From positions 434,001 through 498,000 of the forward strand of contig OZ252114.1 of NCBI GenBank assembly GCA_965248635.1: 64,000 bases of DNA, given 5' to 3'. The stretch is from CBDAPI01 sp965248635 (lineage in GTDB: Bacteria; Acidobacteriota; UBA6911; RPQK01; CBDAPI01). Made by a program: the position numbers and the translations under genes. Numbering within the stretch: the first letter of the stretch is position 1; every line of letters starts with the position of its first letter. The notes under the pieces are model-generated. The model saw only the letters and a list, made by a program, of their open reading frames with translations. It was not told the origin of the DNA and did no database searches. Shown here one piece after another: positions 25,679-35,463 of the stretch.

Positions 25679-27041
25679 CTTCACTCCCCTCCAGGGGAAG
25701 CACGATGGTAAAGGTGCTCCCTTCCCCAGGCCGGCTCTCCACCGTTACACCGCCGTCATGGGCTCGGACAATTCGATCCACCATGGCCAGTCCCAGACCG
25801 GTTCCAGCGGCAGCAGATCGTCTTGAGGAGGATCCCCGTACGAATTTTTGGAAAATGGCCTTCTTTTCATGCTTCTCGATCCCCGCCCCATGGTCACTTA
25901 CAGAGATTTCCAGGGCAGAAGGAGTGATTTCCATTCTCACCTGAATGACCGAATCCCTCGGAGAGTACTTGGCTGCGTTATCCAGAAGATTCCACAAGGC
26001 CTGTGCCAGGGCCTCCCGATCTGCCCGGATCCGTGCATTCGAATCCGCCAGTTCGAGCAGAATCTGCTGGGTCCGATCCGGCGATTCCGTTTGGAATTCC
26101 TTCACTACATCTTCCACAAACCCGGAGGCATCGAAACTCTCCCGCTGAAATCGCCTGGCCCCCGCCTCCATCCGGGCAAAGTCGAGAAGACCTTTCACGA
26201 GACGGTGCAACCGTTTCGTCTGGCGCTGCAGAACATCGTAATACTTCTGCCTCCGATCCTCTGTACCGATCCGGTTGGTGGCCAGCACCTCTGCAACCTG
26301 ACGCAGGGAAGTCAAGGGCGTCTGAAAATCATGAGAGACGGCGGCAACGAACTCAGAACGAAGTCGGGAAACTTCCATTTCTCGAGCTATTGCCCGAGTC
26401 AGAAAAAAGACGCTGAGGCAGAACATGAGTCCAACCATGGCGAGACCGGCAAAGAGGATGGATCTTTTACGCGACAAGCCCGCCCGGTCAATTCTCGGGT
26501 CCCGACTTGCTACGTGAAGCGTCCAGGGTAGACGGCTCTCGCCGGGGCTGCGAATGGCCTGCTGCCCATGGTTTTGAAGAGGCCCTCCCAACACCAGCCT
26601 TCCGTTGGGTCCAGTCAGAGCCGGGCTGAGATTTCGCTCCACTGCCAGGCCGGGTAGCCCCAACCAGCTTTTCGCCAGGAAATCCTGCCCCAGAACGAAA
26701 CCGATTGCGTGGCTTCTGGTTTGCCGCCACAGGAGCAGTGCGGAAGCTGTCTCCGCAAAAACGATCTGCCGACCTTCCGTCGGAGGGGTTCCGCCCTGTC
26801 GTCGTTGCCACTCCTGGCCCAGAACCGCAACTCCGGCGACTAAAGCGTGGTCGGCCGCCCTCGGGACTACCTGGATTCCGCCGGACCATTGTGCTGATTC
26901 ATCCGCGTAGAAACGATAGGCTGCCTGACTCAATGGCCAGCGACCTTCTGCCAGGCCGAGGCGCAATTCTCTCGCTTCTCTTTCCAGGGCTCCCTGTTGG
27001 CCCAAACGCTGAAAAAGCGCACACCGCGAATGTCTGGCCAC
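25671..27041 (-). CDS. sensor histidine kinase, probably 5'-truncated
   Basis: Open to about 456 residues. One transmembrane segment (ILFAGLAMVGLMFCLSVFFL, about 205-224) follows a presumably periplasmic sensor part. The H-box is FVAAVSHDFQTPLTSLRQVA, the N-box NLLDNAAKYSP, and the G-boxes VSDHGAGIE and GTGLGLAMV, so all catalytic motifs are present. The expected first membrane helix is absent. The frame stays open upstream of the GTG at 27041 towards the junction with an oppositely oriented truncated PHP gene near 27045-27077, so the real N-terminus has probably been lost. If so, signalling may be altered. It partners the response regulator at 25010-25678. Confidence 0.85.
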   Translation of the reverse strand: MARHSRCALFQRLGQQGALEREARELRLGLAEGRWPLSQAAYRFYADESAQWSGGIQVVPRAADHALVAGVAVLGQEWQRRQGGTPPTEGRQIVFAETASALLLWRQTRSHAIGFVLGQDFLAKSWLGLPGLAVERNLSPALTGPNGRLVLGGPLQNHGQQAIRSPGESRLPWTLHVASRDPRIDRAGLSRKRSILFAGLAMVGLMFCLSVFFLTRAIAREMEVSRLRSEFVAAVSHDFQTPLTSLRQVAEVLATNRIGTEDRRQKYYDVLQRQTKRLHRLVKGLLDFARMEAGARRFQRESFDASGFVEDVVKEFQTESPDRTQQILLELADSNARIRADREALAQALWNLLDNAAKYSPRDSVIQVRMEITPSALEISVSDHGAGIEKHEKKAIFQKFVRGSSSRRSAAAGTGLGLAMVDRIVRAHDGGVTVESRPGEGSTFTIVLPLEGSEDG

Positions 27042-27076
27042 CAGCTCAGCCGGAAAGTCGTCGACTAGGGTATTCG

Positions 27077-28021
27077 CAGAAGATGACTGACATGTATCAC
27101 ATCCCGGGCCGGGACTCGGGCCTGTTTGGCTTCGAGCGAAGTGCCAGTTTTCCGTTTGGCCATCGCAATGTGTTTTTTGCGAAGCGCCATCAATCTCGCC
27201 TCATCCCCTTTTTTCTTAAAGAAGGCGTCTCTCTGTATGCCCTGCCGCTCACTTCGGAAGGAGACGAGCCGGCAGACGAGTCCATGCATCTCGTAGAGAA
27301 CGAAACCGAGCTGGTCTACGAGGAGATCCGTTCCCGACAGGGCATAGCCATTCCACACACCACGGGAACGGGGATGGGAACCGACTGGCACGTACATGAT
27401 TCGCAGGTGGAACCGGTAGCCGAGATCTTCCAGGGGATGCGACAAAGCTACGAACAGGTGGACGCCCCTTATGCCCCCACTACGGCGCAAATCGAGCGGG
27501 CAGCGGAACGAGCCAAGCAAGACCCTGCCAGCTGGCCTATGACGCTGGGCAGGATCCGGCCCGAGGGAATGCTTTCTGAAGCCTGGAAGAAGGGACACCG
27601 GCTGGGTGTCATTGCTTCTTCCGATCATATTTCCACTCACATGTCCTACGCCATGGTCTACGCCCCGGATTCAACCAGAGAGGCCATTCTGGAAAGTATC
27701 CGTGCCCGCCACACCTACGCCGCCACCGACAACATCATTCTGGAAGTCTGGATGGGTGAGCATTTCATAGGAGAGGAGTTCACAGCCTCGGAAGCGCTGC
27801 CGGCCCTCTCAGTGAAAGCTCGGGGAACCGGATCCATATCCAGGGTGGACGTGCTACGCGACAGTCAGGTGGGCTACTCGAGCCAACCGGCCGGCCCCAC
27901 AGTTGACCTGGAATACCAGGATCAGGAGGCGACCCGGGGCACCCATTACTATTACGTACGTATTCTTCAGGAGGACGGAATGATCGCCTGGTCCTCCCCC
28001 ATCTGGGCCACCCTGGAATAA
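27077..28021 (+). pseudogene. 5'-truncated PHP-type metallohydrolase (paralogue D)
   Basis: C-terminal third of the same protein type as the tandem genes at 37-44 kb. Homology begins at QKMTDMYHIPGRDSGLFGFE, in the middle of the PHP domain, and continues through FPFGHRNVFFAKRHQ, GIAIPHTTGTGMGTDWHV, VEPVAEIFQGMR and LGVIASSDHISTHMSYAMVY to the C-terminal beta domain (TRGTHYYYVRILQEDGMIAW). The signal peptide, N-terminal domain, propeller and the first metal motif HRHTE are missing. The frame is open upstream to 26705 but that part is only the reverse of the kinase gene. It is more diverged than paralogues A-C are from one another. Confidence 0.85.
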
Positions 28022-28087
28022 GGGGACAGTCTACTCTGACACCTTTATTCCGCTCTGCCCCTGCGGAGATCTTCAATCACCGGCAGG

Positions 28088-29254
28088 CTACGATCGGACG
28101 GAATCGAGATCCCGCGAGCCTCCATCTTGGGAGAGGGATAACGGATGATGGCTGAGGCGCCTGAAGGACTCGGCCGTGATCAAGTAGTTGTGCTCCAGCC
28201 GGATGCCTCCGATCCCTTCGACGTAAAGTCCGGGTTCCAGTGTCACCACATCTCCCGCCACCAGCTCATCCTCACTCTCCGGCACCAGGATGGGGGGTTC
28301 GGGATGACCCAGTCCGATCCCGTGGCCGGCGTGGTGACGCAGAGCTCCGTGACCGGCCTTTTCCAGTTCCGACGATACGACTTCGTAGACACGGCGGGCC
28401 AAGGCGCCGGGTCCGAGTACGGCTTCACCCTTTTTCATGGCCCGGCGGCATGCCCCGAACAGTTCCGACTGACTCTCTCGAGGGTGTTCTCCCACATGAA
28501 TCGTGTTGGTGGTGTCGCTTCGATATCCGTCCATGACCACAGACAAGTCGAGAATGAAGAGATCTCCATCCTGGAGTTTGTATCCTGTGGGTAGCCCTCC
28601 GACCTTGGGTTGATCCGGCGGCGCCGCTCGGACGTCTCCATACACCAGCAGCGGCCGTTCTGCCGCTTCCATTGCGGCCGACTGGACCTCCCGGTAAACA
28701 TCGAATTCGCTGACGCCGGGTCGAACGACTTCCAGGGCCCGGGCGTGACCGGCTTCCGCAGCCTTCATACATCGCTGGAGCAGGGAGATCTCGTCCGCTT
28801 CTTTGACCCGTCGCAGCGACCGGATGACGGAGCCCAGGTCTTCATCCAGGTTCTGACCGGGGAACTGAGACGCGCCGCGGGGGAACCAGCTGTTCTCGAG
28901 TAGACCCTTGCCCGGCGCGACTTGATCTTTGGTTCGGTTCAGCGTGGCCAACAGCAGCGCGTCCCGGTTCACCACCGAGTGTCTGTGGTCGTACCACTTC
29001 CCCTCCACCACATCGTCGACAAAAGGCTCCGTCGCGGATCGCAGCGCGAAGTTGTCGCAAACCAGAGTTGCGTGGCCCCTGCGCTCCAGGAGCAGGAAGC
29101 CTCGTTCGCCGGAGGAAAAGCTGAGGGGGTTGATCCAGAAATTGGAGAAATAATGGGCGTGCCGCGGATCCGCTATCAGCGCCCACTCGATCTGCTCGGG
29201 GAGGGCTCCCCAGAGCCGTTCTCGTCGTGCCCGGCAACCTTGTTGTGTCAGCAT
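28088..29254 (-). CDS. M24-family Xaa-Pro peptidase-like hydrolase
   Basis: 388 residues in the two-domain creatinase/prolidase layout. The N-terminal domain (to about 150) has YFSNFWINPLSFSSGERGFL. The pita-bread domain carries all five metal ligands: two Asp in ILDLSVVMDGYRSDTTNT, His in HHAGHGIGLGHPEPP, and Glu in LEPGLYVEGIGG and IRLEHNYLI. Likely a cytoplasmic di-metal aminopeptidase P or prolidase cleaving X-Pro bonds; creatinase-type activity is possible. It precedes RraA-like and formate-THF ligase genes oriented the same way, but a MITE and about 330 bp lie between, so co-transcription is doubtful. Confidence 0.85.
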   Translation of the reverse strand: MLTQQGCRARRERLWGALPEQIEWALIADPRHAHYFSNFWINPLSFSSGERGFLLLERRGHATLVCDNFALRSATEPFVDDVVEGKWYDHRHSVVNRDALLLATLNRTKDQVAPGKGLLENSWFPRGASQFPGQNLDEDLGSVIRSLRRVKEADEISLLQRCMKAAEAGHARALEVVRPGVSEFDVYREVQSAAMEAAERPLLVYGDVRAAPPDQPKVGGLPTGYKLQDGDLFILDLSVVMDGYRSDTTNTIHVGEHPRESQSELFGACRRAMKKGEAVLGPGALARRVYEVVSSELEKAGHGALRHHAGHGIGLGHPEPPILVPESEDELVAGDVVTLEPGLYVEGIGGIRLEHNYLITAESFRRLSHHPLSLSQDGGSRDLDSVRS

Positions 29255-29407
29255 TGGAAGCCCTCAAACCGGCAGTCGGTTCCACTTGATCCTCTCTCCC
29301 TGACCCGGCGTGGAGCTGCCACCAGCTCCCGAGATGTTCTATTCAACCGGTTCAACGTCAACGCAGGCCCTGTTCTGAAGCACCGGGTCTACCTCATCGC
29401 TCCCTTA

Positions 29408-29588
29408 GGGCTCGCGCAGAAATAACTTGGCATTTTGGCATCTCATCTTCACACCATCTTCGGCCGCTCCTCAATCGCGAAATCCTCAACGTAGACCAGG
29501 CTACGCCCGCGGTTTCGCTCAATCGTTCGCGGCCAAATCTGATGCAAATCTAAGCGCCAATTCTACCAAGGTATTTCTGCGCGAGCCC
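29408..29588. mobile_element. 181-bp MITE, copy 1
   Basis: Short non-coding element with terminal inverted repeats of about 23 bp starting GGGCTCGCGCAGAAATA, flanked by direct TTA duplications (29405-29407 and 29589-29591). The right TTA is the TAA stop codon of the RraA-like gene. It matches copy 2 (44490-44670, opposite orientation) with about four differences. TNA-type 3-bp duplications and GGG-starting ends suggest mobilisation by an IS5-family (IS1031-type) transposase, which is not in the window. Confidence 0.9.
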
Positions 29589-30278
29589 TTAGTGGGTGAA
29601 GCGCTCATAGATACTCTCCAGCGTCGCTCCTTCGCTGCGGATGTGGTCCTGAAGTCCAGCTTCTCGTTCGGTCACCTCGGCGGCCAGACGAGGAAGTTCG
29701 TCCCGTCCTTCTTCGGGAACCTTGATGAGACCACTGAGGTCACCGTGGAGGAGATCTCCGGAGGCGATGGGCAGTCCGCCGACAGTGACAGGAACATTCA
29801 CCCGAACGATTTCAAAATGGGCGTGGCTGGCGACCAGTCCTCGGGCGAAGATGTGAAAGCCCAGGCTGGAAACTTCATCCAGATCTCGAACTCCCGCGTC
29901 ACTGATCACTCCGATACCTCCGAATTTCTGGAACAGGGTGGCCATCACATCTCCGCAGTGGGTCGCAAAGTCGGCATGAGGGCCCGTTTCCTGGATGATG
30001 ACCACGCCGGGTCCGGGCAAGGCCTGCAGAGCCTCACAAATCCCTATCAGTCGCGACACAGCCCGCTCTCGATTCCCGGGGTGTGCAGCCATGGTCACCG
30101 CCTGCGCTGTGACCGCAAAACCGCACATGATTCCCAGCTGGGGGTTCATACAGCGTAGACTGAGATCGGCAAATCCGGAGATTCTGTTTCGTACCTTCAA
30201 TTGCTCCACCGCGTTGCACAAGGTGGGTGTGTCGATTCGGCTCAGCGCTTGGATCAGCTCCTGTGATTCAGCAGTCAT
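29589..30278 (-). CDS. RraA-like protein (HMG/CHA aldolase-type family)
   Basis: 229 residues of the RraA-like fold. It opens LSRIDTPTLCNAVEQLKVRN, has the nucleotide/substrate loop FGGIGVISDAGVRDLDEVSS with the conserved G-x-x-R-D (Arg and Asp bind substrate and metal in 4-hydroxy-4-methyl-2-oxoglutarate aldolases), and PIASGDLLHGDLSGLIKVP near the end. Members are divalent-metal aldolases/decarboxylases or regulators of RNase E; a secondary metabolic role is more likely here. GGAGG stands 7 bases before the ATG. The stop codon TAA coincides with the target duplication of a MITE, so the insertion left the protein unchanged. Confidence 0.85.
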   Translation of the reverse strand: MTAESQELIQALSRIDTPTLCNAVEQLKVRNRISGFADLSLRCMNPQLGIMCGFAVTAQAVTMAAHPGNRERAVSRLIGICEALQALPGPGVVIIQETGPHADFATHCGDVMATLFQKFGGIGVISDAGVRDLDEVSSLGFHIFARGLVASHAHFEIVRVNVPVTVGGLPIASGDLLHGDLSGLIKVPEEGRDELPRLAAEVTEREAGLQDHIRSEGATLESIYERFTH

Positions 30279-30305
30279 ACTTCTTCCTCCAGTCTAATAG
30301 TGATT

Positions 30306-32069
30306 TCAAACGAGTCCGGTTACCTTGCCCGTGTTCAGGTCTACATCCACGCGGCGGTAGGCGGGATTCGACGAGGTACCCGGCATCAGTTTGATGTCGC
30401 CTGCACACGGACACAAAAAACGGGCGCCAGTGTACACCAGAATGTCCTGAATGGGCAGCGCCCAATCTTCCGGAACACACTTCCGGCCGGGGTCGTGACT
30501 TAGACTCAATGGTGTCTTGACCATCATGGTGGCAAAGTCGTCGAAGCGCTCGTCAGACTCCAGCCGGGAGGCTTTGGCACGTGCTTCCGGGGTCCAGTGG
30601 ACACCCTGGGCGCCGTAAACCTCTCTGGCAATGACTTCGACCCGCTCCTTCAGTTTCATGGTCGAAGGGTACAGAAAGCGAAACTCCTTCTCTTCCTCCG
30701 CCGCTTCCACAGCAGCCTCGGCCAGTTCCATGGCGCCCTCCCCACCTCTGGCCCAGTGGTCCGAGACCGCAAAGCGCCCGTGGAAGCCTTCCACAGCATT
30801 CCGTACCAGCTGGACCTCTTCGTCGGTGTCCTTGTGAAAGCGATTCAGACAAACCACCGGATTCACACCAGACTTCCGAATGATTGCGATGTGGTGCAGC
30901 AGATTCGGCAGACCTCTCTCAACCAGGTCGAGGGCCTGACTCGTGTATTCGTTCGGAAGGCTGCTCCCGGGAATGACCGGCGGGCCTCCCCCGTGCAGTT
31001 TCAAAGCCCGCATCGTCGCCGTCAGGACTACGGCATCGGGTACAAGCCCGCTGGTCCGGCACTTTACGTTCCAGAATTTCTCAAAGCCGATCTCAGATCC
31101 AAAACCACTTTCCGTAACGTGGTAGTCGAAGAGCTTCAGGCCCAACCGATCGCCGATGATGGAGGACTGCCCAATGGCGATATTGGCAAAAGGTCCGGTG
31201 TGAACCAGGCAGGGCTGATAGTCGGCCGTACAGCACAGCGTAGGGTTGATGGCGTTGCGCATCCAGGCGCACATGGCCCCGTCAACCTCCAGATCCGCTG
31301 TGGTGATCGGCCGGCCCTGCTTGTCGAAGGCGACGGTGATCTCGGCGATCCGTTGGCGAAGATCGGGCAGATCCTGAGCGATAGAAAGAATGGCCATCAG
31401 CTCTGAGCTGGCGGATATGTTGAACCTGGAACTCATCATGAAGCCGTCCAGTCGGCCTCCCATCCCAATCACGATGTTGCGAAGCGATTGGGCGCAAAAG
31501 TCCATGGCCCAGCCCAATTGAACCCGACTCGGATCGATACCCAGGCGCGGCATGCCGCTTCGACGCAGCAGCTCGTCGTCACTGTAGTTGCGTTCGTGCT
31601 GCATCCGGGCAGTCACCGCAACCATGCCCAGATTGTGGGCGTTGGTCACATCGTTCATGTCACCCGTCAGCCCCATCGACAGCTCATCCATGGGGATCAG
31701 AAGCGCGTTGCCGCCTCCCGCAGCAGTCCCCTTCATGTTCATGGTGGGGCCCCCCGAAGCCTGCCGGACACAGCCACCCGGATTCTTCCCCAGCCTGGCC
31801 AGTCCCTGAATCAGCCCCAGCGTTGTGGTGGTTTTCCCTTCCCCCAGAGGAGTGGGGGTCATTCCGGTAACATCGATGTATTTTCCGTTCGGCTTGTTGT
31901 GAAGACGATCCATGATCTTCAAGAAGCTCAGCTTTCCAAGCCTCCCAATGGGAATCATCTCCATCTGGCTGAGCCCCAGGCGTTCACCCCATTCGCTGGG
32001 AGTCGGCATGTTCGCCTCGGCTGCTTGCGATATCTCCCAGTTCGCCATTGAAGTCGGGTCATAAATCAT
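30306..32069 (-). CDS. fhs: formate--tetrahydrofolate ligase
   Basis: 587 residues from the ATG at 32069 (GGAG 8 bases upstream; an upstream in-frame start at 32084 is less likely). P-loop-like ATP site in TPLGEGKTTTTLGLIQGLAR (about 65-84), then CVRQASGGPTMNMKGTAAGG and MDFCAQSLRNIVIGMGGRLD. The late motifs SGVNPVVCLNRFHKDTDEEV and VGDIKLMPGTSSNP-like CAGDIKLMPGTSSNPAYR are typical. Makes 10-formyl-THF from formate, THF and ATP for purine synthesis, or in formate assimilation. Length is slightly above the bacterial norm. No folD or other C1 gene is adjacent. Confidence 0.95.
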   Translation of the reverse strand: MIYDPTSMANWEISQAAEANMPTPSEWGERLGLSQMEMIPIGRLGKLSFLKIMDRLHNKPNGKYIDVTGMTPTPLGEGKTTTTLGLIQGLARLGKNPGGCVRQASGGPTMNMKGTAAGGGNALLIPMDELSMGLTGDMNDVTNAHNLGMVAVTARMQHERNYSDDELLRRSGMPRLGIDPSRVQLGWAMDFCAQSLRNIVIGMGGRLDGFMMSSRFNISASSELMAILSIAQDLPDLRQRIAEITVAFDKQGRPITTADLEVDGAMCAWMRNAINPTLCCTADYQPCLVHTGPFANIAIGQSSIIGDRLGLKLFDYHVTESGFGSEIGFEKFWNVKCRTSGLVPDAVVLTATMRALKLHGGGPPVIPGSSLPNEYTSQALDLVERGLPNLLHHIAIIRKSGVNPVVCLNRFHKDTDEEVQLVRNAVEGFHGRFAVSDHWARGGEGAMELAEAAVEAAEEEKEFRFLYPSTMKLKERVEVIAREVYGAQGVHWTPEARAKASRLESDERFDDFATMMVKTPLSLSHDPGRKCVPEDWALPIQDILVYTGARFLCPCAGDIKLMPGTSSNPAYRRVDVDLNTGKVTGLV

Positions 32070-32166
32070 CGTCGCTTCTCCCACGGTGTTCTACTGTCGC
32101 GCTAGTGCACTGTCCGGAGGTGCTCATTCATCGTTGGCGGGATCGTCCATAGTGTAACAAAAGGTC

Positions 32167-35100
32167 CTATGGCTGCTTCCCATCCCAGAAATCGTCAGGA
32201 CGCAGGTCGGTCCGCGTGACTTCTTCATTGAGCCAGGGCAGAACTCCATACGGCCTCTGACGCGGCCACAACTCGTCCAGTGAGTCTCCCTCGTAGAGCC
32301 GGCCCGCCTTCATCACGTAGGCAATGTCGGTACTGTTGCGGATATTGTCCAGAGGGTTGGAGCTGAGCACCACCAGGTCCGCAATTTTTCCGACTTCGAC
32401 GGAACCGATCTCGTCCTCCAGTCCCAGAAAGTGGGAGCCGCCCAGACTGGCCGCCTCCAGAGTCTCCATCGGCGAGAGCCCATGGGCATAGGCCCAGGCT
32501 TCCCAGTGAGTGCCCAGACCGTCCTGCTCTCCGTGGGCACCGACGGCTAGATAGGCTCCGGCCCGCTTCATGTCGGCAGCCCCTTCGGCCAGGATCGGAA
32601 ACATGAACTCGCGGGCAGGTTTCTTTACAAAGCTGCGCCGGGAAGCCGTTTCCTGCCAGGGACTCCAGTGCATCAGCTTGCTGTCTTGCCAAAGATCGCT
32701 GGCCCCATACCAGTACTCGATCGCGTTTCCGGTGGGATAGTCGCTCATTATCAGCTGGGCTGAGTAGTGAGCACGGGCCTGGCCAAAAAAGCTGAAAACG
32801 TCACTGTAGATGGGAACGAACTGAACAGGGTGCTCCCAACCTGCGTGGCCGGTCATTACCAGGCCCAGAAAGTACTCCAGATCAGATCCTTCGGAGGTCA
32901 GGGTTACTCCTCTCCTGCGGGCGGCTTCCGCCAGCCAGGTACGTTGAATGCGAGTGCACTGTTTGTAGTCCTTGATCGAGATGGCTCCCAGATTGGCCAG
33001 TCGGTTCACGTGCTGGCGGGCATCCTCAAAGGTCTGAATCTGGCGCAATCGGCTCCAGGGGCCGCAGGTCAAGGTGGGTCCGGTGGAAAAGCTGCGCGGG
33101 CCCACCATCCGGCCCGCTTCAATCAACTCCCCGATCGAGAAAGTGTGCAGCATCGGGGCCGCTGGATCATGCACCGTCGTGACCCCGGAGGCCAGATACT
33201 GAGCCGAGGTCGAGCGATGTTGCGGAATCATCCCGGTCGGGCCGTCCGCGGCCAGGTGGTGGGCATGAACGTCCACCCATCCCGGCATGATGGTCTTCCC
33301 CTTGAGATCCAGCACCTCAGCACTGGCGGAAGGCTCACATTCACCCACACAGGTGATGCGACCATCGCTGACGAGGATGGTCCCCCCCTCGATCACCCGG
33401 CCATCATCCAGAGTGATGATGCGAGCCCCTTTCAGGGCAATAGTACCGCTGGCCCTGTCTCGCGGGAGTTCCAAGTCAATGGCAAGGGAACTGGAACCTG
33501 TGGTGTTCACATTGTAAGTGACGTAGCGGTTCGCACTCACAAATTCGAGTACTTTGTCGCTGCGCCAGTGCGGATACCTCCCTCCTTCCAGGCTGAGGCG
33601 CTTTCCGGTTCCCCGCAGGTCGATTTCGGGCGGCCCACCGGCAAAAGTACCGACAGGCAGGCTCACAAGGTAGATATCTTCTTGATGCTCCACCGCCAGC
33701 CAGCGACCGTCGGGCGAAGGCACGGCTACCTGGACGGGAGGATCTATCAAGGCATGCGCTCTGGGCTCTCGGCCTCGGGCGTCTACCGACCTGAGCCTTC
33801 CACCCAGCAAATGAAAGAGCCGGTTTCCTTTTCCCGGGGAACTCTGGGGCGGCAACCCGGGATCGGTCAGTTGAGTGATGGAGCCGTCCTCGAGAGCGAC
33901 CCGAACCAACTCCCACTGCGGCCCAAACCAACGAGGACTCAAAGCCGCCGGCCAGCGACTGACTGCGACCGACCGGCCGTCGTCAGCCCAGCTCGGGTTC
34001 AAGTAGGATCCCGGGGTTTCCGTGAGGCGCTCCGGTGCTCCCCCCTCCAAACTCACTCTCCACAAATGGCCTCCCACCTCGTCCTGCCACGTCACGTACA
34101 CAATCGAGGCGCCGTCGGGGGACCAGTCGGGCGTGAGCTGAAAAACGTTGGGTTCCCAGGTGGTCAGCGGCCTGGGTTCACCGTCGGGCAATCGCATCAG
34201 CCAGAGTTGTCCTACAGCCTCGAACACAAGCTGCGTTCCATCTGGGGATGAGACAGGCCAGCGCACGGCCCGGACTTGAAAACTGTCACCGATACGCGCG
34301 TGCCCCCGGGCCGCTTCCGAAATCGTTCGCTGCACCTGACTCTGGAATGGAATGGTCTCGACCGGGCCTCCGTCGATCCACAGTCGCCGGATCCGCCCCC
34401 CTTGACTGAGGACGATCGACTTACTGTCACTGGCCCAGCTGTAGCCGGGAAGCACCCGTGTGTGCCAGCTCGGATGATGCTCGGCCAGAGTGTTGGAGAT
34501 GGGGTCCATGATGACTCGCTCCGATCCGTTCTCGAGATCTCGCAGCCACAGTGCAGTCCGTCCAACGTACTCCTTGCCCCGATAGGAGGTTCGCCCTCCC
34601 GGAAGCTTTCGGGCAAACGCCAGCCAGCGACCATCGGGAGACACCTCAGGGGCGACTTCTCCCAGTCGCCGCGGATAGGCGGGACGGCCACAACAGGAAA
34701 GGTAGCGATCCTTGCCTTCCGTCACGCTGTCAATCCGACCGGTCTTGAGGTCAATGCGCCGCAGTCGCCGGTCCGCACCGGCAAAGGTTGAACTGTGGAA
34801 GTAGACATGGCGTCCATCGGGGGTGAGGGAAGGCCACTGAGCCCGGTCGAGTCCTGCCCACACTCCGGATCGTGCCGGCGCTGCCCCTCCCGAGGATCCG
34901 AGGCGAACCACTTCGAAACCTTTTCCCCCGGTTCGTGGAAACATCCACAACACGTCATGAGTACGGTAGAAACCGGTGGGACTCTTTTCCCGCCGGGTCA
35001 CCAGGATCTGTTTTCCGTCAGGAGACCACGTCGGTTCTGCCACGCGGGCGTTCATGTCGGCGAAGACAGGCCTCGGACTGGATCCGTCGGCAGCCATCAC

Positions 35101-35463
35101 CCAGAGGTTGTCTTGCCCGCCCCGGTCGGATACAAAAGCGATCTCTCGCCCATCCGGGGAAATCCGGGGATGGGAGTTCATGGCCATGCCGCTGTTCTGG
35201 GTCAGCGAAACCGCTTGCCCTCCGCCCACTGGAAGGCGGTAAATATGTCCCAGGAGGTCGAACACAACCCAGTTGCCATCGGGTGAAATGTCCACCGACA
35301 TCCAGGTCCCTTCTTCTGTTGTGAAGGAGATCTCCCTGGTATTCCCCCTTGGGACGGTCACGTCCCAGTCTTCCTGAGCCTGAGCGCGAGGAGAGTTGAA
35401 TCCGGTCATTGAGACTAGAGCGATCATCAGCCATCGGCTGAAACGGTTCGGGATGGTGTTCAT
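32167..35463 (-). CDS. exported PD40 beta-propeller fused to an amidohydrolase
   Basis: About 1098 residues. AGGAG is 6 bases before the ATG at 35463. A signal peptide (RFSRWLMIALVSMTGF) is followed by N-terminal TolB-like repeats, for example MSVDISPDGNWVVFDL, PRISPDGREIAFVSDR, PTWSPDGKQILVTRR and PDWSPDGASIVYVTW. From about residue 690 an amidohydrolase begins: IALKGARIITLDDGRVIEGG, metal site MPGWVDVHAHHLA, then SGVTTVHDP, a central ISIKDYKQCTR with the likely metal-bridging Lys, VGAHGEQDGLGTH and a C-terminal VGKIADLVVLSSNPL. This architecture is found in periplasmic imidazolonepropionase/cytosinase-like enzymes of unknown substrate. It lies upstream of fhs on the same strand (97 bp). Confidence 0.9.
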   Translation of the reverse strand: MNTIPNRFSRWLMIALVSMTGFNSPRAQAQEDWDVTVPRGNTREISFTTEEGTWMSVDISPDGNWVVFDLLGHIYRLPVGGGQAVSLTQNSGMAMNSHPRISPDGREIAFVSDRGGQDNLWVMAADGSSPRPVFADMNARVAEPTWSPDGKQILVTRREKSPTGFYRTHDVLWMFPRTGGKGFEVVRLGSSGGAAPARSGVWAGLDRAQWPSLTPDGRHVYFHSSTFAGADRRLRRIDLKTGRIDSVTEGKDRYLSCCGRPAYPRRLGEVAPEVSPDGRWLAFARKLPGGRTSYRGKEYVGRTALWLRDLENGSERVIMDPISNTLAEHHPSWHTRVLPGYSWASDSKSIVLSQGGRIRRLWIDGGPVETIPFQSQVQRTISEAARGHARIGDSFQVRAVRWPVSSPDGTQLVFEAVGQLWLMRLPDGEPRPLTTWEPNVFQLTPDWSPDGASIVYVTWQDEVGGHLWRVSLEGGAPERLTETPGSYLNPSWADDGRSVAVSRWPAALSPRWFGPQWELVRVALEDGSITQLTDPGLPPQSSPGKGNRLFHLLGGRLRSVDARGREPRAHALIDPPVQVAVPSPDGRWLAVEHQEDIYLVSLPVGTFAGGPPEIDLRGTGKRLSLEGGRYPHWRSDKVLEFVSANRYVTYNVNTTGSSSLAIDLELPRDRASGTIALKGARIITLDDGRVIEGGTILVSDGRITCVGECEPSASAEVLDLKGKTIMPGWVDVHAHHLAADGPTGMIPQHRSTSAQYLASGVTTVHDPAAPMLHTFSIGELIEAGRMVGPRSFSTGPTLTCGPWSRLRQIQTFEDARQHVNRLANLGAISIKDYKQCTRIQRTWLAEAARRRGVTLTSEGSDLEYFLGLVMTGHAGWEHPVQFVPIYSDVFSFFGQARAHYSAQLIMSDYPTGNAIEYWYGASDLWQDSKLMHWSPWQETASRRSFVKKPAREFMFPILAEGAADMKRAGAYLAVGAHGEQDGLGTHWEAWAYAHGLSPMETLEAASLGGSHFLGLEDEIGSVEVGKIADLVVLSSNPLDNIRNSTDIAYVMKAGRLYEGDSLDELWPRQRPYGVLPWLNEEVTRTDLRPDDFWDGKQP

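Noticed and set aside
26705..27076. Upstream extension of the PHP remnant D as real N-terminus
   Set aside because: These codons are the reverse of the sensor kinase gene, whose coding is well supported; homology to PHP proteins starts only at about 27077.
29427..29588. Conserved open frame shared by the two MITE copies
   Set aside because: The copies are almost identical DNA, so a shared frame is expected. It has no ribosome-binding site, no known domain and runs through the terminal repeat.
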